DNA from: Mumia flava
Lineage (GTDB): Bacteria > Actinomycetota > Actinomycetes > Propionibacteriales > Nocardioidaceae
Direction: 5' to 3'
DNA length: 64,000 nucleotides
NCBI RefSeq assembly: GCF_002797495.1
Contig: NZ_PGEZ01000002.1
Span: 62,001-126,000, forward strand
In this document: one piece after another, positions 30,068 to 38,105 of the stretch
Layout: every line of letters starts with the position of its first letter
Position numbering within the stretch: the first letter of the stretch is position 1
The notes under the pieces: model-generated
Told to the model about the DNA's origin: nothing
The model's input: the letters and a program-made list of their open reading frames with translations, nothing else
Databases searched by the model: none
Program-made: the position numbers and the translations under genes

Positions 30068-31989
30068 CCCACCGGATCACCCGAACCCCGACCGCTCCGC
30101 GCCCGGGCGGGCGCCGGCGACGGCGCACGGCGGCGGCGGCCGCTGTCGGCGCGCTCCTGCTGGTGGCCGCGTGCGGCGGCACGTCCGAGGCGAGCTCGGC
30201 CAGCGACGGGACCGGCTCCGACGCCACGGCCGACGCGGTCGCCGCGATGACCGGGGTGACCGGCGCGGAGGCGATGGCGCAGAACGCCGCCCCGCACGCC
30301 GACGCCTCCGACGCCGAGAGCGCGGCGGCGTACGACGCGTCGACGGCCGACACGATCGAGCTCGCCGACGGTGCCTCCTCGACCAGCGCGGACAGCGGCG
30401 TGGACGTCGACGGCGACACCGTGACGATCACCGAGGCCGGGACCTACGTCCTGAGCGGTTCGCTGAGCGACGGCCAGGTCGTCGTGGACAGCGACGTCGA
30501 CGGTGCCGTCCGGGTCGTCCTCGACGGCGTCGACATCACGTCGTCCTCGACCTCTCCCCTGGTGGTGTCGCAGGCCGACGAGACGGTCGTGCTCCTCGCC
30601 GACGGGTCGACGAACAGCCTGAGCGACGGTACGGCGTCGGCCGACGACGACGACGAGACCGAGGACGCGCCGAACGCCACGCTGTGGTCGGCCGACGACC
30701 TCACGATCGTCGGCACCGGGGCGCTGGCGGTGACCTCGCAGGAGGCTGACGGCATCACCAGCAAGGACGGTCTGGTGATCCTCGGCGGCACGATCACGGT
30801 CGACGCCGGCGACGACGGGATCCGCGGCAAGGACGATCTCGTGGTCGACGCGGGGACGGTCACCGTCCGGTCCGGCGGCGACGGGCTGAAGTCCGACCAG
30901 GACGGCGACGAGACCCAGGGCTACGTGGCCGTGACCGGTGGCACGGTGCGCGTCGACGCGCAGGGCGACGGGATCACCGCCGCCACGGACGTGATCGTCC
31001 TCGGGGGCACGGGCGACGTGACCGCGGGCGGCGGGAGCACCGAGGCGGTCGACGAGGACACCTCCACCAAGGGCCTCGAGGGCGGCGTCAGCGTCGTGGT
31101 CTCCGGCGGCGACCTGACCGTGGACGCGTCCGACGACGCCGTGCACTCCGACGGCGCGGTCTCGATCACCGACGGGACGCTCGAGCTCGCGACCGGGGAC
31201 GACGGGATCCACGGCGACGTCGACGCGACGATCGCCGGCGGCTCGGTGGCCGTCACCGGATCCGAGGAGGCCCTGGAGGCACAGACGATCACGATCTCCG
31301 GTGGCGCCGTCGACCTGACGGCGTCCGACGACGGGGTCAACGCCTCGAGCGGGTCGAGCAGCAGCTCCGGCACCGACGGCGGCGGGCCGGGTGCGATGCC
31401 CGACGGCGGGCAGCCGCCCGCCGACGGCGGCGGCATGCCCCAGGGCGGCGGCACGGGCGGCGGCGGCATGGGCGGCGGCGGCATGGGCGGCGGCATGGGC
31501 CAGGCCGAGGACGGTGTCTCCCTGACCATCAGTGGCGGGACCGTGACCGTCGACGCCGGCGGCGACGGGCTCGACTCCAACGGCACCACGACGATCACCG
31601 GGGGCGAGATCACGGTGGACGGGCCGACCAACGACGGCAACGGCGCCCTCGACAGCGCCGGCGGGCTCGTGATGGACGGCGGCACCCTGGTCGCGCTCGG
31701 CAGCGGCGGGATGGCCGAGTCCCCCGACGCCGACTCCGAGCAGGGTTGGCTCCAGGCGGACCTCGGCTCCGCGTCGGCCGGCGACACCGTCACGGTCGTC
31801 TCGGACGACGGGGACGCGATCCTCTCGTACCGGCTCTCGAAGGAGGCCGCCAACCTCGTCCTCGCCTCCGACGACGTCGAGGCCGGCGCGACGTACACCG
31901 TCCAGGTCGACGGCCAGGACGCGGCGACCGTCACGGCCGGCGAGTCGACTGCGGGCGGGATGGGCGGGACGGGCGGCACGGGCGGCTGA
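30064..31989 (+). CDS. Secreted lipoprotein with carbohydrate-binding (DUF4353) repeats
   Basis: This 641-residue protein has a basic N-terminus, hydrophobic core and lipobox LLLVAACGG, so it should be a lipid-anchored extracellular protein. The body is a right-handed beta-helix-like series of repeats of the form ITVDAGDDGI..., LTVDASDDAVHSDGAV, VTVDAGGDGLDSNG, as in DUF4353 carbohydrate-binding proteins that accompany CotH kinases. A Gly/Met-rich linker sits at about 460-480. Unlike many such loci no CotH gene is adjacent. It is last gene of the operon. Confidence 0.8.
   Translation: MTHRITRTPTAPRPGGRRRRRTAAAAAVGALLLVAACGGTSEASSASDGTGSDATADAVAAMTGVTGAEAMAQNAAPHADASDAESAAAYDASTADTIELADGASSTSADSGVDVDGDTVTITEAGTYVLSGSLSDGQVVVDSDVDGAVRVVLDGVDITSSSTSPLVVSQADETVVLLADGSTNSLSDGTASADDDDETEDAPNATLWSADDLTIVGTGALAVTSQEADGITSKDGLVILGGTITVDAGDDGIRGKDDLVVDAGTVTVRSGGDGLKSDQDGDETQGYVAVTGGTVRVDAQGDGITAATDVIVLGGTGDVTAGGGSTEAVDEDTSTKGLEGGVSVVVSGGDLTVDASDDAVHSDGAVSITDGTLELATGDDGIHGDVDATIAGGSVAVTGSEEALEAQTITISGGAVDLTASDDGVNASSGSSSSSGTDGGGPGAMPDGGQPPADGGGMPQGGGTGGGGMGGGGMGGGMGQAEDGVSLTISGGTVTVDAGGDGLDSNGTTTITGGEITVDGPTNDGNGALDSAGGLVMDGGTLVALGSGGMAESPDADSEQGWLQADLGSASAGDTVTVVSDDGDAILSYRLSKEAANLVLASDDVEAGATYTVQVDGQDAATVTAGESTAGGMGGTGGTGG
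31444..31503 (+). repeat. Gly/Met-rich coding repeat in the lipoprotein
   Basis: GGCGGCGGCATGGGC-type units repeat in frame here, encoding GGGGMGGGGMGGGM. It forms a flexible linker between two beta-helix blocks and is a likely site of length variation. Confidence 0.6.
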
Positions 31990-32079
31990 CAGGCCCAGCT
32001 CCCGGCGATGCCGCACCCTCGACCGGTTCCTGCGACGACGTCCACGCCGTCGGGATCGCGGACCGGTAGGGTCACCGCC

Positions 32080-32130
32080 ATGGCGAGGCGCCGCAGACCA
32101 CGGGGGGCCCGGTGGACGCGTCCCTGGTGA
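32080..32130 (+). CDS. Possible 16-residue upstream ORF of the antiporter gene
   Basis: ATG 32080 has the -10 hexamer TAGGGT (32067-32072) 7 nt upstream, the spacing seen before many leaderless genes here. The frame runs MARRRRPRGARWTRPW and stops at 32130, 18 nt inside the antiporter gene, which starts at GTG 32112 in another frame. Translation of this Arg-rich ORF would cross the antiporter start and could couple or attenuate it. No homologues can be checked. Confidence 0.35.
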   Translation: MARRRRPRGARWTRPW

Positions 32131-33395
32131 CGGCGATCGCGGGCCTCGTGCTCGCCTGGTCGCTGCTGTCCGGGGCGCTGTCGCAGCGCGAGGTGACCGG
32201 GCCGATCGTGTTCGTCCTCGCCGGCTACCTGCTCGGCAACCCGGCCTGGGGCCCGTTCCCGGTCGACATCGAGACGGGCGCGGTGCACACCCTCGCCGAG
32301 GTCACCCTCGCTCTCGTGCTGTTCTCGGACGCGTCACGCGTCGACCTGCGGCGCCTGAGGCGCCAGGTCGCGCTCCCGGCGCGGCTGCTCGGGATCGGGC
32401 TCCCGCTGACCCTGCTGCTCGGCGCGGCCGCCGCGTACGTCCTGCTGGACGACCCGGCGTGGTCGCTCGCCCTGTTCGTCGGAGCCGCCCTCGCGCCCAC
32501 GGACGCGGCCCTGAGCGCGCAGGTGATCGGCGACGAGCGGGTCCCCCGTCGCCTGCGTCTCGCGGTCAACGTGGAGAGCGGTCTCAACGATGGCATCGCC
32601 ACCCCGGTCGTCGCCGTCGCCCTGGCGCTCGCGGTCTCCGACCTGGGTCTCGGGCCGGGTGCGGACCACCCGTCGGTCGGCGAGGCGCTTGCCGCCATCG
32701 TGGTCGCGTGCGTGATCGGCGTCGCCCTCGGCGTGCTCGGGGCCGTCGGGGTGAACGTCGCGGGCGCACGCGGCTCCGCACTGCCGGGAGGCCGCCAGCT
32801 CGCTGCGCTGGCCGTCGCGGTCGGCGGCTTCGCCCTCGCCGTCGCGATCGACGGCAACGGGTTCATCGCCGCCTTCGTCGCCGGCCTCGCGTTCGGGCAC
32901 GTGGTCGATCGTTCGCAGACCGAGGACGACGCGGACGGGGACGTCACGGTCCTTCCGGAGCTCGGCGGAGAGCTGCTCGCTCTCGTGGTGTGGTTCCTGT
33001 TCGGCGCGGCGCTCGTGCCGCTCGCGATCGAGGACGGTGGCCCGCTGGCCTGGGTGTACGCGCTCCTCAGCCTGACCCTGCTGCGGATGGTGCCGGTCGC
33101 GGTGGCGCTGGCCGGTGCCGGGCTCCGGCCCCGCGAGGTCCTGTTCCTGGGCTGGTTCGGTCCGCGGGGGTTGGCGTCGGTGGTCTTCGCGCTGCTGGCG
33201 CTGGAGCAGCTCGGCGAGTCCGACCGGGTCGGGTCCGTCGTCGCCGTCGTGGCCACCACGGTGCTGCTCAGCGTGGTGCTGCACGGGGTCTCCGCGGGAC
33301 CGGCCGCTCGCCGGTTCGGCGTGGCGGGCGAGCCGACCCCGACCCGCTCGGGCGAGCGACCCCGGCGGAGCTGGGCGCAGCGGACGCGCCACTGA
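32112..33395 (+). CDS. Cation/proton antiporter (NhaP/CPA1 type)
   Basis: This 427-residue protein has about 12 membrane helices. GAALAPTDAALSAQVIGDERV carries the TD of the CPA1 unwound helix, and VNVESGLNDGIATPVVAV carries the essential ND pair that carries the proton. GWFGPRGLASVVFAL is the conserved late motif. It should exchange Na+ or K+ for H+ at the cell membrane. GTG 32112 has GGGGGG-like sequence upstream and lies inside a possible upstream ORF that begins at a leaderless-type ATG 32080. Confidence 0.85.
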   Translation: MDASLVTAIAGLVLAWSLLSGALSQREVTGPIVFVLAGYLLGNPAWGPFPVDIETGAVHTLAEVTLALVLFSDASRVDLRRLRRQVALPARLLGIGLPLTLLLGAAAAYVLLDDPAWSLALFVGAALAPTDAALSAQVIGDERVPRRLRLAVNVESGLNDGIATPVVAVALALAVSDLGLGPGADHPSVGEALAAIVVACVIGVALGVLGAVGVNVAGARGSALPGGRQLAALAVAVGGFALAVAIDGNGFIAAFVAGLAFGHVVDRSQTEDDADGDVTVLPELGGELLALVVWFLFGAALVPLAIEDGGPLAWVYALLSLTLLRMVPVAVALAGAGLRPREVLFLGWFGPRGLASVVFALLALEQLGESDRVGSVVAVVATTVLLSVVLHGVSAGPAARRFGVAGEPTPTRSGERPRRSWAQRTRH

Positions 33396-33433
33396 GCTGC
33401 GACGCCTGGGCGCTCTCGGTCTGCGGCGGCCGA

Positions 33434-33605
33434 CATGAGTCTCGACATTGACGTGAGCCTCGACATCGCCGCTGTTCGGGCAACGGGATTGTCGAGAATC
33501 GCGTGATCTCGCCGGGGACGGCCGACGTGAGTCTCGACATGGCCGTTGCTCGGGCCACCGCTTTGTCGAGATGCCGGTCCGCAGCGCGGAGATGTCGAGA
33601 CGCGT
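33434..33605. repeat. TGTCGAG/CTCGACA intergenic repeat cluster
   Basis: The 317-bp gap 33396-33712 contains no gene. Within it two 45-bp units (33453-33497 and 33527-33571, 37 of 45 identical, 74 bp apart) each start GTGAGYCTCGACAT and end TTGTCGAGA, so each can fold as a stem. An extra CTCGACA lies at 33441 and an extra TGTCGAG at 33593, six copies in all. It resembles REP/BIME-type extragenic elements. The flank 33606-33712 shows nothing recognisable. Confidence 0.7.
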
Positions 33606-33712
33606 GTCGCTGATCGCTGTGGGCCGGTCCCCGCGGCACACCCCGACCCGGCTGCACTCGGCCACCACGCTGCTGGACGAGCGCCCGTGTGGGTGAAGAC
33701 CGCCGAACGACG

Positions 33713-34324
33713 TCAGGCGTGCGGGATGCCGTGGCCGCCCTTGCCGCGCTGGTACGTGGCGGACAGCCGCGCGTACTCCTCGCCGATCCGCTCGACCCGC
33801 GCCCAGAGATCCGGGTCGCCGCTCCCGCGGACCTCGGCGGCGAGGTCCGAGCTCGTGAAGTACGCGTTCTGCCGGTTGTACAGGTCGCGGTGCGGGTCCG
33901 GTGCGGCGCGATCGGGGTCCGCGACCGCGTAGACGCCCCGCAGGATCGCGATGTCGTACGGGATGGCGAAGCTGTCCGCCGAGTCGGCGTGGCTGAAGAG
34001 GTAGGTGAACAAGGGGAAGCCGCTCCACGCGATCCCGCTGAGGCACAGCGAGCACGGCTCGTGCGTCGTCAGGAACAGGCAGTCGGCCGGCGCCGGGCGC
34101 GCGCCGCCCGGCAGCTCGTAGAACCGCTTGATCGCATGGATCTCCCCGTGCCACAGCGGGTTCTCGACCTCGTTGTTGGTCTCGGCGACCACGAGCGACA
34201 GGTCGTCGGCGCGCAGGATCGCGGCGCCGAAGACCTTGTTGCCGTGCTCCACCCCGACCCGGGTGCGCGGTGCGATGTCGTGCTCGATCACGTCGAGGAG
34301 GCGGGCGAGACGCTCGTGCGGCAT
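33713..34324 (-). CDS. Cytidine/deoxycytidylate deaminase-fold zinc enzyme
   Basis: This 203-residue protein has both zinc motifs: H59 and E61 in WHGEIHAIKRF, and C91/C94 in THEPCSLCLSGI. H59, C91 and C94 bind zinc and E61 is the proton shuttle. The family deaminates nucleosides or bases (guanine, cytosine, or tRNA adenosine); the long region after residue 100 points away from TadA and the substrate is open. TAGTCT (34331-34336, minus) lies 6 nt before the ATG, so it is leaderless by prediction. Confidence 0.8.
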   Translation of the reverse strand: MPHERLARLLDVIEHDIAPRTRVGVEHGNKVFGAAILRADDLSLVVAETNNEVENPLWHGEIHAIKRFYELPGGARPAPADCLFLTTHEPCSLCLSGIAWSGFPLFTYLFSHADSADSFAIPYDIAILRGVYAVADPDRAAPDPHRDLYNRQNAYFTSSDLAAEVRGSGDPDLWARVERIGEEYARLSATYQRGKGGHGIPHA

Positions 34325-34357
34325 GGACGGAGACTACGCGAGCGGTGCCTGCGCGCC

Positions 34358-35236
34358 TCAGCAGTAGCCGTACGGGTCGCCCACCCCGGTCGTGTCTGGC
34401 TCGAGCCCCTGCCCGTCGGTGAACCAGTAGACCGGCGTGTCCTCGGGGACCGCCGTCACGACGAACGGGCCGCCCGGCCCCTGGACCGGGAGCGTCCCGG
34501 TGCCCTCGGTCGTCTCGTAGGCGAGCACGACCTCCCACTGCACGGCCTCCGATCGGCTCGAGCCCTGAACGGTGACCGCTTCCGGCTCGTCGCGGGAGAC
34601 TCGCAGGACGAGCGCGTCGCCGGGCGGATCGCCTTCACCGGTCTCGTAGCTGATCGACACCGGGTCGGTCTCGAAGTCGGCGAGGGCCGTGCGGACCGGC
34701 ATCACGCCGCAGCCGTAGGGCACCTTGACGGCGTAGCTGCCCGGCTCGACCAGGCGGCGCTCGACGACGCGGGGCGTGATCGACGTGACCACGACCGGGT
34801 CGGCCAGGTCGGTGCGGACGACGAGGGTCGCCGCCTCCGCGCCCGCCGCGACCCCGCCGTGCTGACGGGCGAAATCCTCGGGGTCCTCGAGGCGGCGCGG
34901 CCACTCCTCCGGCACGATCGCACCCGGCGGCATCAGGAAGGTGGCGCCGGCGCCCGGGAACCCGCCGAAGCTCTGGGTCACGCTCACGCTCAGGACGTCG
35001 TCCTCGGCGCTCCAGGCCGTCGCGGACGCCGCTGCCGTGACCGGAGCGGTCGAGGGCGGTGCCGACGCGATCGTGGTGGCCGGGGTCGGGTCCGGTCGGT
35101 CGCCGCCTCCGGTGGTCCACACCGTGACGAGCACGCCGACCAGCCCGACGACGGCCGTGGCGAGCGTGATCAGCTGGCCGGTGCTGCTGGCCTCCCAGAA
35201 CCGCCAGAACGGGTGCTCCCCCGTGCGCTCCCCCAT
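34358..35236 (-). CDS. Membrane-anchored extracytoplasmic protein of unknown function
   Basis: This 292-residue protein has one transmembrane helix near residues 20-42 (GQLITLATAVVGLVGVLVTV), a Thr/Pro/Ala-rich linker, and a beta-rich outer domain of about 215 residues with a possible disulfide (VPYGCGVMP with the C-terminal GYC). I recognise no family. TACCCT lies 5 nt before the ATG on the minus strand, slightly closer than usual for a leaderless gene here. Confidence 0.6.
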   Translation of the reverse strand: MGERTGEHPFWRFWEASSTGQLITLATAVVGLVGVLVTVWTTGGGDRPDPTPATTIASAPPSTAPVTAAASATAWSAEDDVLSVSVTQSFGGFPGAGATFLMPPGAIVPEEWPRRLEDPEDFARQHGGVAAGAEAATLVVRTDLADPVVVTSITPRVVERRLVEPGSYAVKVPYGCGVMPVRTALADFETDPVSISYETGEGDPPGDALVLRVSRDEPEAVTVQGSSRSEAVQWEVVLAYETTEGTGTLPVQGPGGPFVVTAVPEDTPVYWFTDGQGLEPDTTGVGDPYGYC

Positions 35237-35331
35237 GCCTCAGGGTACGGCGGCCTCGGGTCGCCGGCGTGAGACCGCGTCTCCCGGCGTAGGAACGTCC
35301 GCGACCCACCGGCGCCGGTAGGGTGCGCCAC

Positions 35332-35703
35332 ATGGCGATCGATCCCCGTGGAGCCGACCTGAAGCGCTACCTGGGTGAGGATCCCGGCGGTCCCGTCGTG
35401 ATGCTCAACCTGCTGCGCTTCGCCGAGGGCGGCCGCGCGACGTACCAGCAGTACGCCGACGCGCTGAACGCGACGTTCCTGCCCCGCTACGGCGGCGAGG
35501 TCCTCTTCGCCGGCGAGGGCTCCACCGCGCTGGTCGCCGAGGACGGGCAGTCCTGGGACGCCGTCGTCCTCGTCCGCTACCCCTCGCGTGAGGCCTTCAG
35601 CCGGATGGTGGCGGACCCCGAGTACCAGCAGGTCACCCACCTGCGGACCGAAGCCCTGAGCGAGGCCGTGCTCCAGGCCACATCGGGTTGGACTCCCGCC
35701 TGA
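35332..35703 (+). CDS. DUF1330-like dimeric alpha-beta barrel protein
   Basis: This 123-residue protein has VVMLNLLRFAEGGRATYQQY and VVLVRYPSREAFSRMVADPE, the two strand-helix units of DUF1330/ferredoxin-like dimers, and is of unknown function. ATG 35332 is preceded by TAGGGT (35319-35324) 7 nt away, so the mRNA should be leaderless. It ends 11 nt before the -10 of the corA leader transcript. Confidence 0.7.
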   Translation: MAIDPRGADLKRYLGEDPGGPVVMLNLLRFAEGGRATYQQYADALNATFLPRYGGEVLFAGEGSTALVAEDGQSWDAVVLVRYPSREAFSRMVADPEYQQVTHLRTEALSEAVLQATSGWTPA

Positions 35704-35717
35704 GGCGGGCCTAGACT
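35688..35717 (+). promoter_or_regulatory. Housekeeping-type promoter of the corA leader
   Basis: TTGGAC (35688-35693) and TAGACT (35712-35717) are 18 nt apart, a good sigma-A-type promoter. Transcription from about 35724 would give a leader of about 186 nt before corA, one of the longest in this mostly leaderless window. Confidence 0.6.
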
Positions 35718-35776
35718 CGTCGCGGCCCCGAGCCGGGCCCGCGAGCGCAGGAGCCACGACCGCAGGAGGTGTCGCC

Positions 35777-35839
35777 ATGTCGAGCGAACCTCCCAGTCGT
35801 CCCTCGGTGGATGACCCCGCGATCCCCCAACCGTCCTGA
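35777..35839 (+). CDS. Proline/acid-rich 20-residue leader peptide upstream of corA
   Basis: The ORF is preceded by AGGAGGTG (35764-35771), the full 8-base complement of the 16S tail, 5 nt before the ATG; it is the strongest ribosome site I see in the window. It encodes MSSEPPSRPSVDDPAIPQPS and stops 70 nt before corA. Six prolines and E-P and D-D-P pairs are the residue classes that stall or destabilise ribosomes in the Mg2+-sensing leader MgtL. CCTCCCAG inside the ORF (35789-35796) can pair with the corA ribosome site. The role is inferred. Confidence 0.5.
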   Translation: MSSEPPSRPSVDDPAIPQPS

Positions 35840-35909
35840 CGCCGCCCGGCACGCTGACCCCCCGGAGCGACCCAGGCGGCCCGTCCGCCCGCGCTCCTTG
35901 GAGGCCGTC

Positions 35910-37049
35910 GTGTCCCAGCACACCCTGCTGCCGTTCTTCTCCCGCCGCCGCTCCACACCCGTCGGCGCCCCTGCGCCCGACGACGCCGGCACCGAGCAGG
36001 CGCTCGCCGAGGCCGAGCGGGCCGCCCGCTCGAGCGTGGTCGACGCCGGCGTCTACGCCGACGGCGTCCGCGTCGCCTCGCCCCGCACCCTCGCCGCGAC
36101 GTACCGCGAGCTGCGCGAACGACCGGGCGCGATGGCGTGGATCGGCCTGTACCGCCCCCGCGAGTCCGAGCTGACGTCGCTCGCGGTCCACTTCGACCTG
36201 CACGAGCTCGCGGTCGAGGACGCGATCGCGGCGCACCAGCGTCCGAAGATCGAGCGGTACGGCGACACGCGGTTCGTGGTCCTGCGCGCCGCCCGCTACG
36301 TCGACGCCGACGAGAAGGTCGAGTTCGGCGAGCTGCACCTGTTCGTCGGCCCGGACTTCGTGATCAGCGTCCGGCACAGCGAGGCGCCCGACCTGACCGA
36401 GGTCCGGCGGCGGGTCGAGTCCGACCCGGACCTGCTGCGCGGCGGCCCGAACGCCGTGCTGCACGCGATCGTCGATGCGGTCGTCGACGGGTACGGCCCG
36501 GTCGTGTCCGGTCTCGAGATCGACATCGACGAGATCGAGTCGGAGGTGTTCGGCGGCGACCCGTACGTCTCCCGCCGGATCTACGAGCTGTCGCGCGAGG
36601 TGATGGAGTTCCAGCGCGCCGTCCGTCCGCTCGACGGTCTGCTCGCGTCCCTGGCCTCGGGCCTGGGGGTCGGCAGCGCGGCCGAGGAGCTGCGGCGCGG
36701 GCTGCGGGACGTGCGCGACCACGTCGTCGAGACCGAGGAGCAGGTCCGCGGGTTCCGCAGCGCGTTGCGCGACATCCTCACGGTGAACGCCACACTGGTG
36801 GCTCAACGCCAGAACGAGGAGATGAAGGCGCTCAGCGAGGCGAGCAACGAGCAGAACGAAGAGGTGAAGAAGATCTCCGCCTGGGCGGCCATCCTGTTCG
36901 CCCCGACGCTCGTCGGCACCGTCTACGGGATGAACTTCGACGCCATGCCCGAGCTGCACTGGCAGCTCGGCTACCCGTTCGCGGTGGCCCTGATGGCCGG
37001 CGTGAGCGTCGCGCTGTTCCTCGTCTTCAAGAGCCGGCGCTGGATCTGA
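35910..37049 (+). CDS. corA: CorA-family Mg2+/Co2+ transport protein
   Basis: This 379-residue protein has a large cytoplasmic N-terminal domain, the long stalk helix (about 220-315), and two C-terminal membrane helices. The CorA signature YGMNF gives GMN at 340-342, and the segment after it (PELHWQLGYP) is the periplasmic loop. It forms pentameric channels for Mg2+ or Co2+. GTG 35910 has GGAGG (35900-35904) 5 nt upstream. It is preceded by a long leader with a proline-rich peptide, suggesting control by Mg2+ or translation. Confidence 0.9.
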   Translation: MSQHTLLPFFSRRRSTPVGAPAPDDAGTEQALAEAERAARSSVVDAGVYADGVRVASPRTLAATYRELRERPGAMAWIGLYRPRESELTSLAVHFDLHELAVEDAIAAHQRPKIERYGDTRFVVLRAARYVDADEKVEFGELHLFVGPDFVISVRHSEAPDLTEVRRRVESDPDLLRGGPNAVLHAIVDAVVDGYGPVVSGLEIDIDEIESEVFGGDPYVSRRIYELSREVMEFQRAVRPLDGLLASLASGLGVGSAAEELRRGLRDVRDHVVETEEQVRGFRSALRDILTVNATLVAQRQNEEMKALSEASNEQNEEVKKISAWAAILFAPTLVGTVYGMNFDAMPELHWQLGYPFAVALMAGVSVALFLVFKSRRWI

Positions 37050-37066
37050 GCGGACGCCCCGTCCGC

Positions 37067-37402
37067 TCAGGCGCTGCGTGGGGCGTACATGATCAGGCCC
37101 ACGCCGACCAGGCACACCAGCGCGCCGCTGACGTCCCAGCGGTCCGGTCGGAAGCCGTCGACGACCATCCCCCACAGCAGCGAGCCGGCGACGAACACGC
37201 CGCCGTACGCGGCGAGGATCCGCCCGAAGTGGGCGTCGGGCTGGAGCGTGGCGACGAAACCGTACGCGCCGAGCGCCAGCACCCCCGCCCCGACCCAGAC
37301 CCAGCCGCGGTGCTCCCGCACGCCCTGCCAGACCAGCCAGGCTCCGCCGATCTCGAGCAGTGCGGCGAGGCCGAACAGCACGATCGAGCGTGACAGCGTC
37401 AT
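37067..37402 (-). CDS. ynfA: YnfA/UPF0060 small multidrug-resistance-like membrane protein
   Basis: This 111-residue protein has four hydrophobic helices and the UPF0060 pattern: [20 protein letters not shown], then [20 protein letters not shown] and [20 protein letters not shown]. YnfA belongs to the drug/metabolite transporter superfamily and resembles SMR efflux pumps; the substrate is unknown here. TAGGCT (37409-37414, minus) lies 6 nt before the ATG, so it is leaderless. Confidence 0.85.
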   Translation of the reverse strand: MTLSRSIVLFGLAALLEIGGAWLVWQGVREHRGWVWVGAGVLALGAYGFVATLQPDAHFGRILAAYGGVFVAGSLLWGMVVDGFRPDRWDVSGALVCLVGVGLIMYAPRSA

Positions 37403-37456
37403 GCGGGGAGCCTACCGACGTGCTGAGGGTGCGGCAGCGGCGGTTTACTGGGGCCC

Positions 37457-38101
37457 ATGAGGATCACCCGCTTCGGACACGCAGCCCTGCTCGTCGAGAC
37501 CGACCGGACCCGGGTGCTGATCGACCCGGGCACGTTCAGCCTCGACGCGGCCTTCGACCTGACGGACCTCGACGCCGTCGTCGTCACCCACCAGCACCCG
37601 GACCACGTCGACCCGACCCGGGTCGGGCGTCTGGTCGGCGCGAACTCCTCGGCCCGCCTGCTGGCCGAGCCGCAGACGGTCGCGTCGCTGCGCGGCTTCG
37701 GCGTGTGGGAGGCGACGGCTGCCGAGGTCACCTACGAGGTCGGCGACGTCACGCTGACCGGGGTGGGCTTCCTGCACGCGGTGATCCACCCCGACATCCC
37801 GACGATCGGCAACGTGGGCGTGCTGGTCGAGCACGACGGCACCCGCCTGCTGCACCCGGGCGACAGCTACGCCAGCGCGCCCCTCGAGGTCGACGCGCTC
37901 GCGGTGCCGCTGAGTGCGCCGTGGGCGAAGGTGAGCGAGACCGTCGACTTCGTGCGCGCGGTCTCCCCGCGCGTGGTGTTCCCGATCCACGACAGCCTGC
38001 TCACCGAGAGCGCGCACGCGATGTACTGGGCCCGGGTGTCGGAGATGTCCGGCGTCGCGGACGCCCGCGCGGTGGCGGCCGACGGCAGCCTGGAGGTCTG
38101 A
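37457..38101 (+). CDS. Metallo-beta-lactamase-fold hydrolase (UlaG-like)
   Basis: This 214-residue protein has ITRFGHAALLVE at the start, the HxHxDH metal motif in VVVTHQHPDHVDP, later HPGDSYASAP and FPIHDSLL with further metal ligands. The layout fits UlaG-like/DUF-type MBL hydrolases that cleave phosphodiester, lactone or N-acyl substrates; the precise substrate is unknown. TTTACT lies 7 nt before the ATG as a possible -10. It is followed after 4 nt by the VIT1 gene. Confidence 0.8.
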   Translation: MRITRFGHAALLVETDRTRVLIDPGTFSLDAAFDLTDLDAVVVTHQHPDHVDPTRVGRLVGANSSARLLAEPQTVASLRGFGVWEATAAEVTYEVGDVTLTGVGFLHAVIHPDIPTIGNVGVLVEHDGTRLLHPGDSYASAPLEVDALAVPLSAPWAKVSETVDFVRAVSPRVVFPIHDSLLTESAHAMYWARVSEMSGVADARAVAADGSLEV

Positions 38102-38105
38102 GCCG

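Noticed and set aside
33427-33605. Repeat cluster as a CRISPR array
   Set aside because: Two 45-bp units with no regular short repeat and spacer alternation and no cas genes in the window; it fits a REP-type element.
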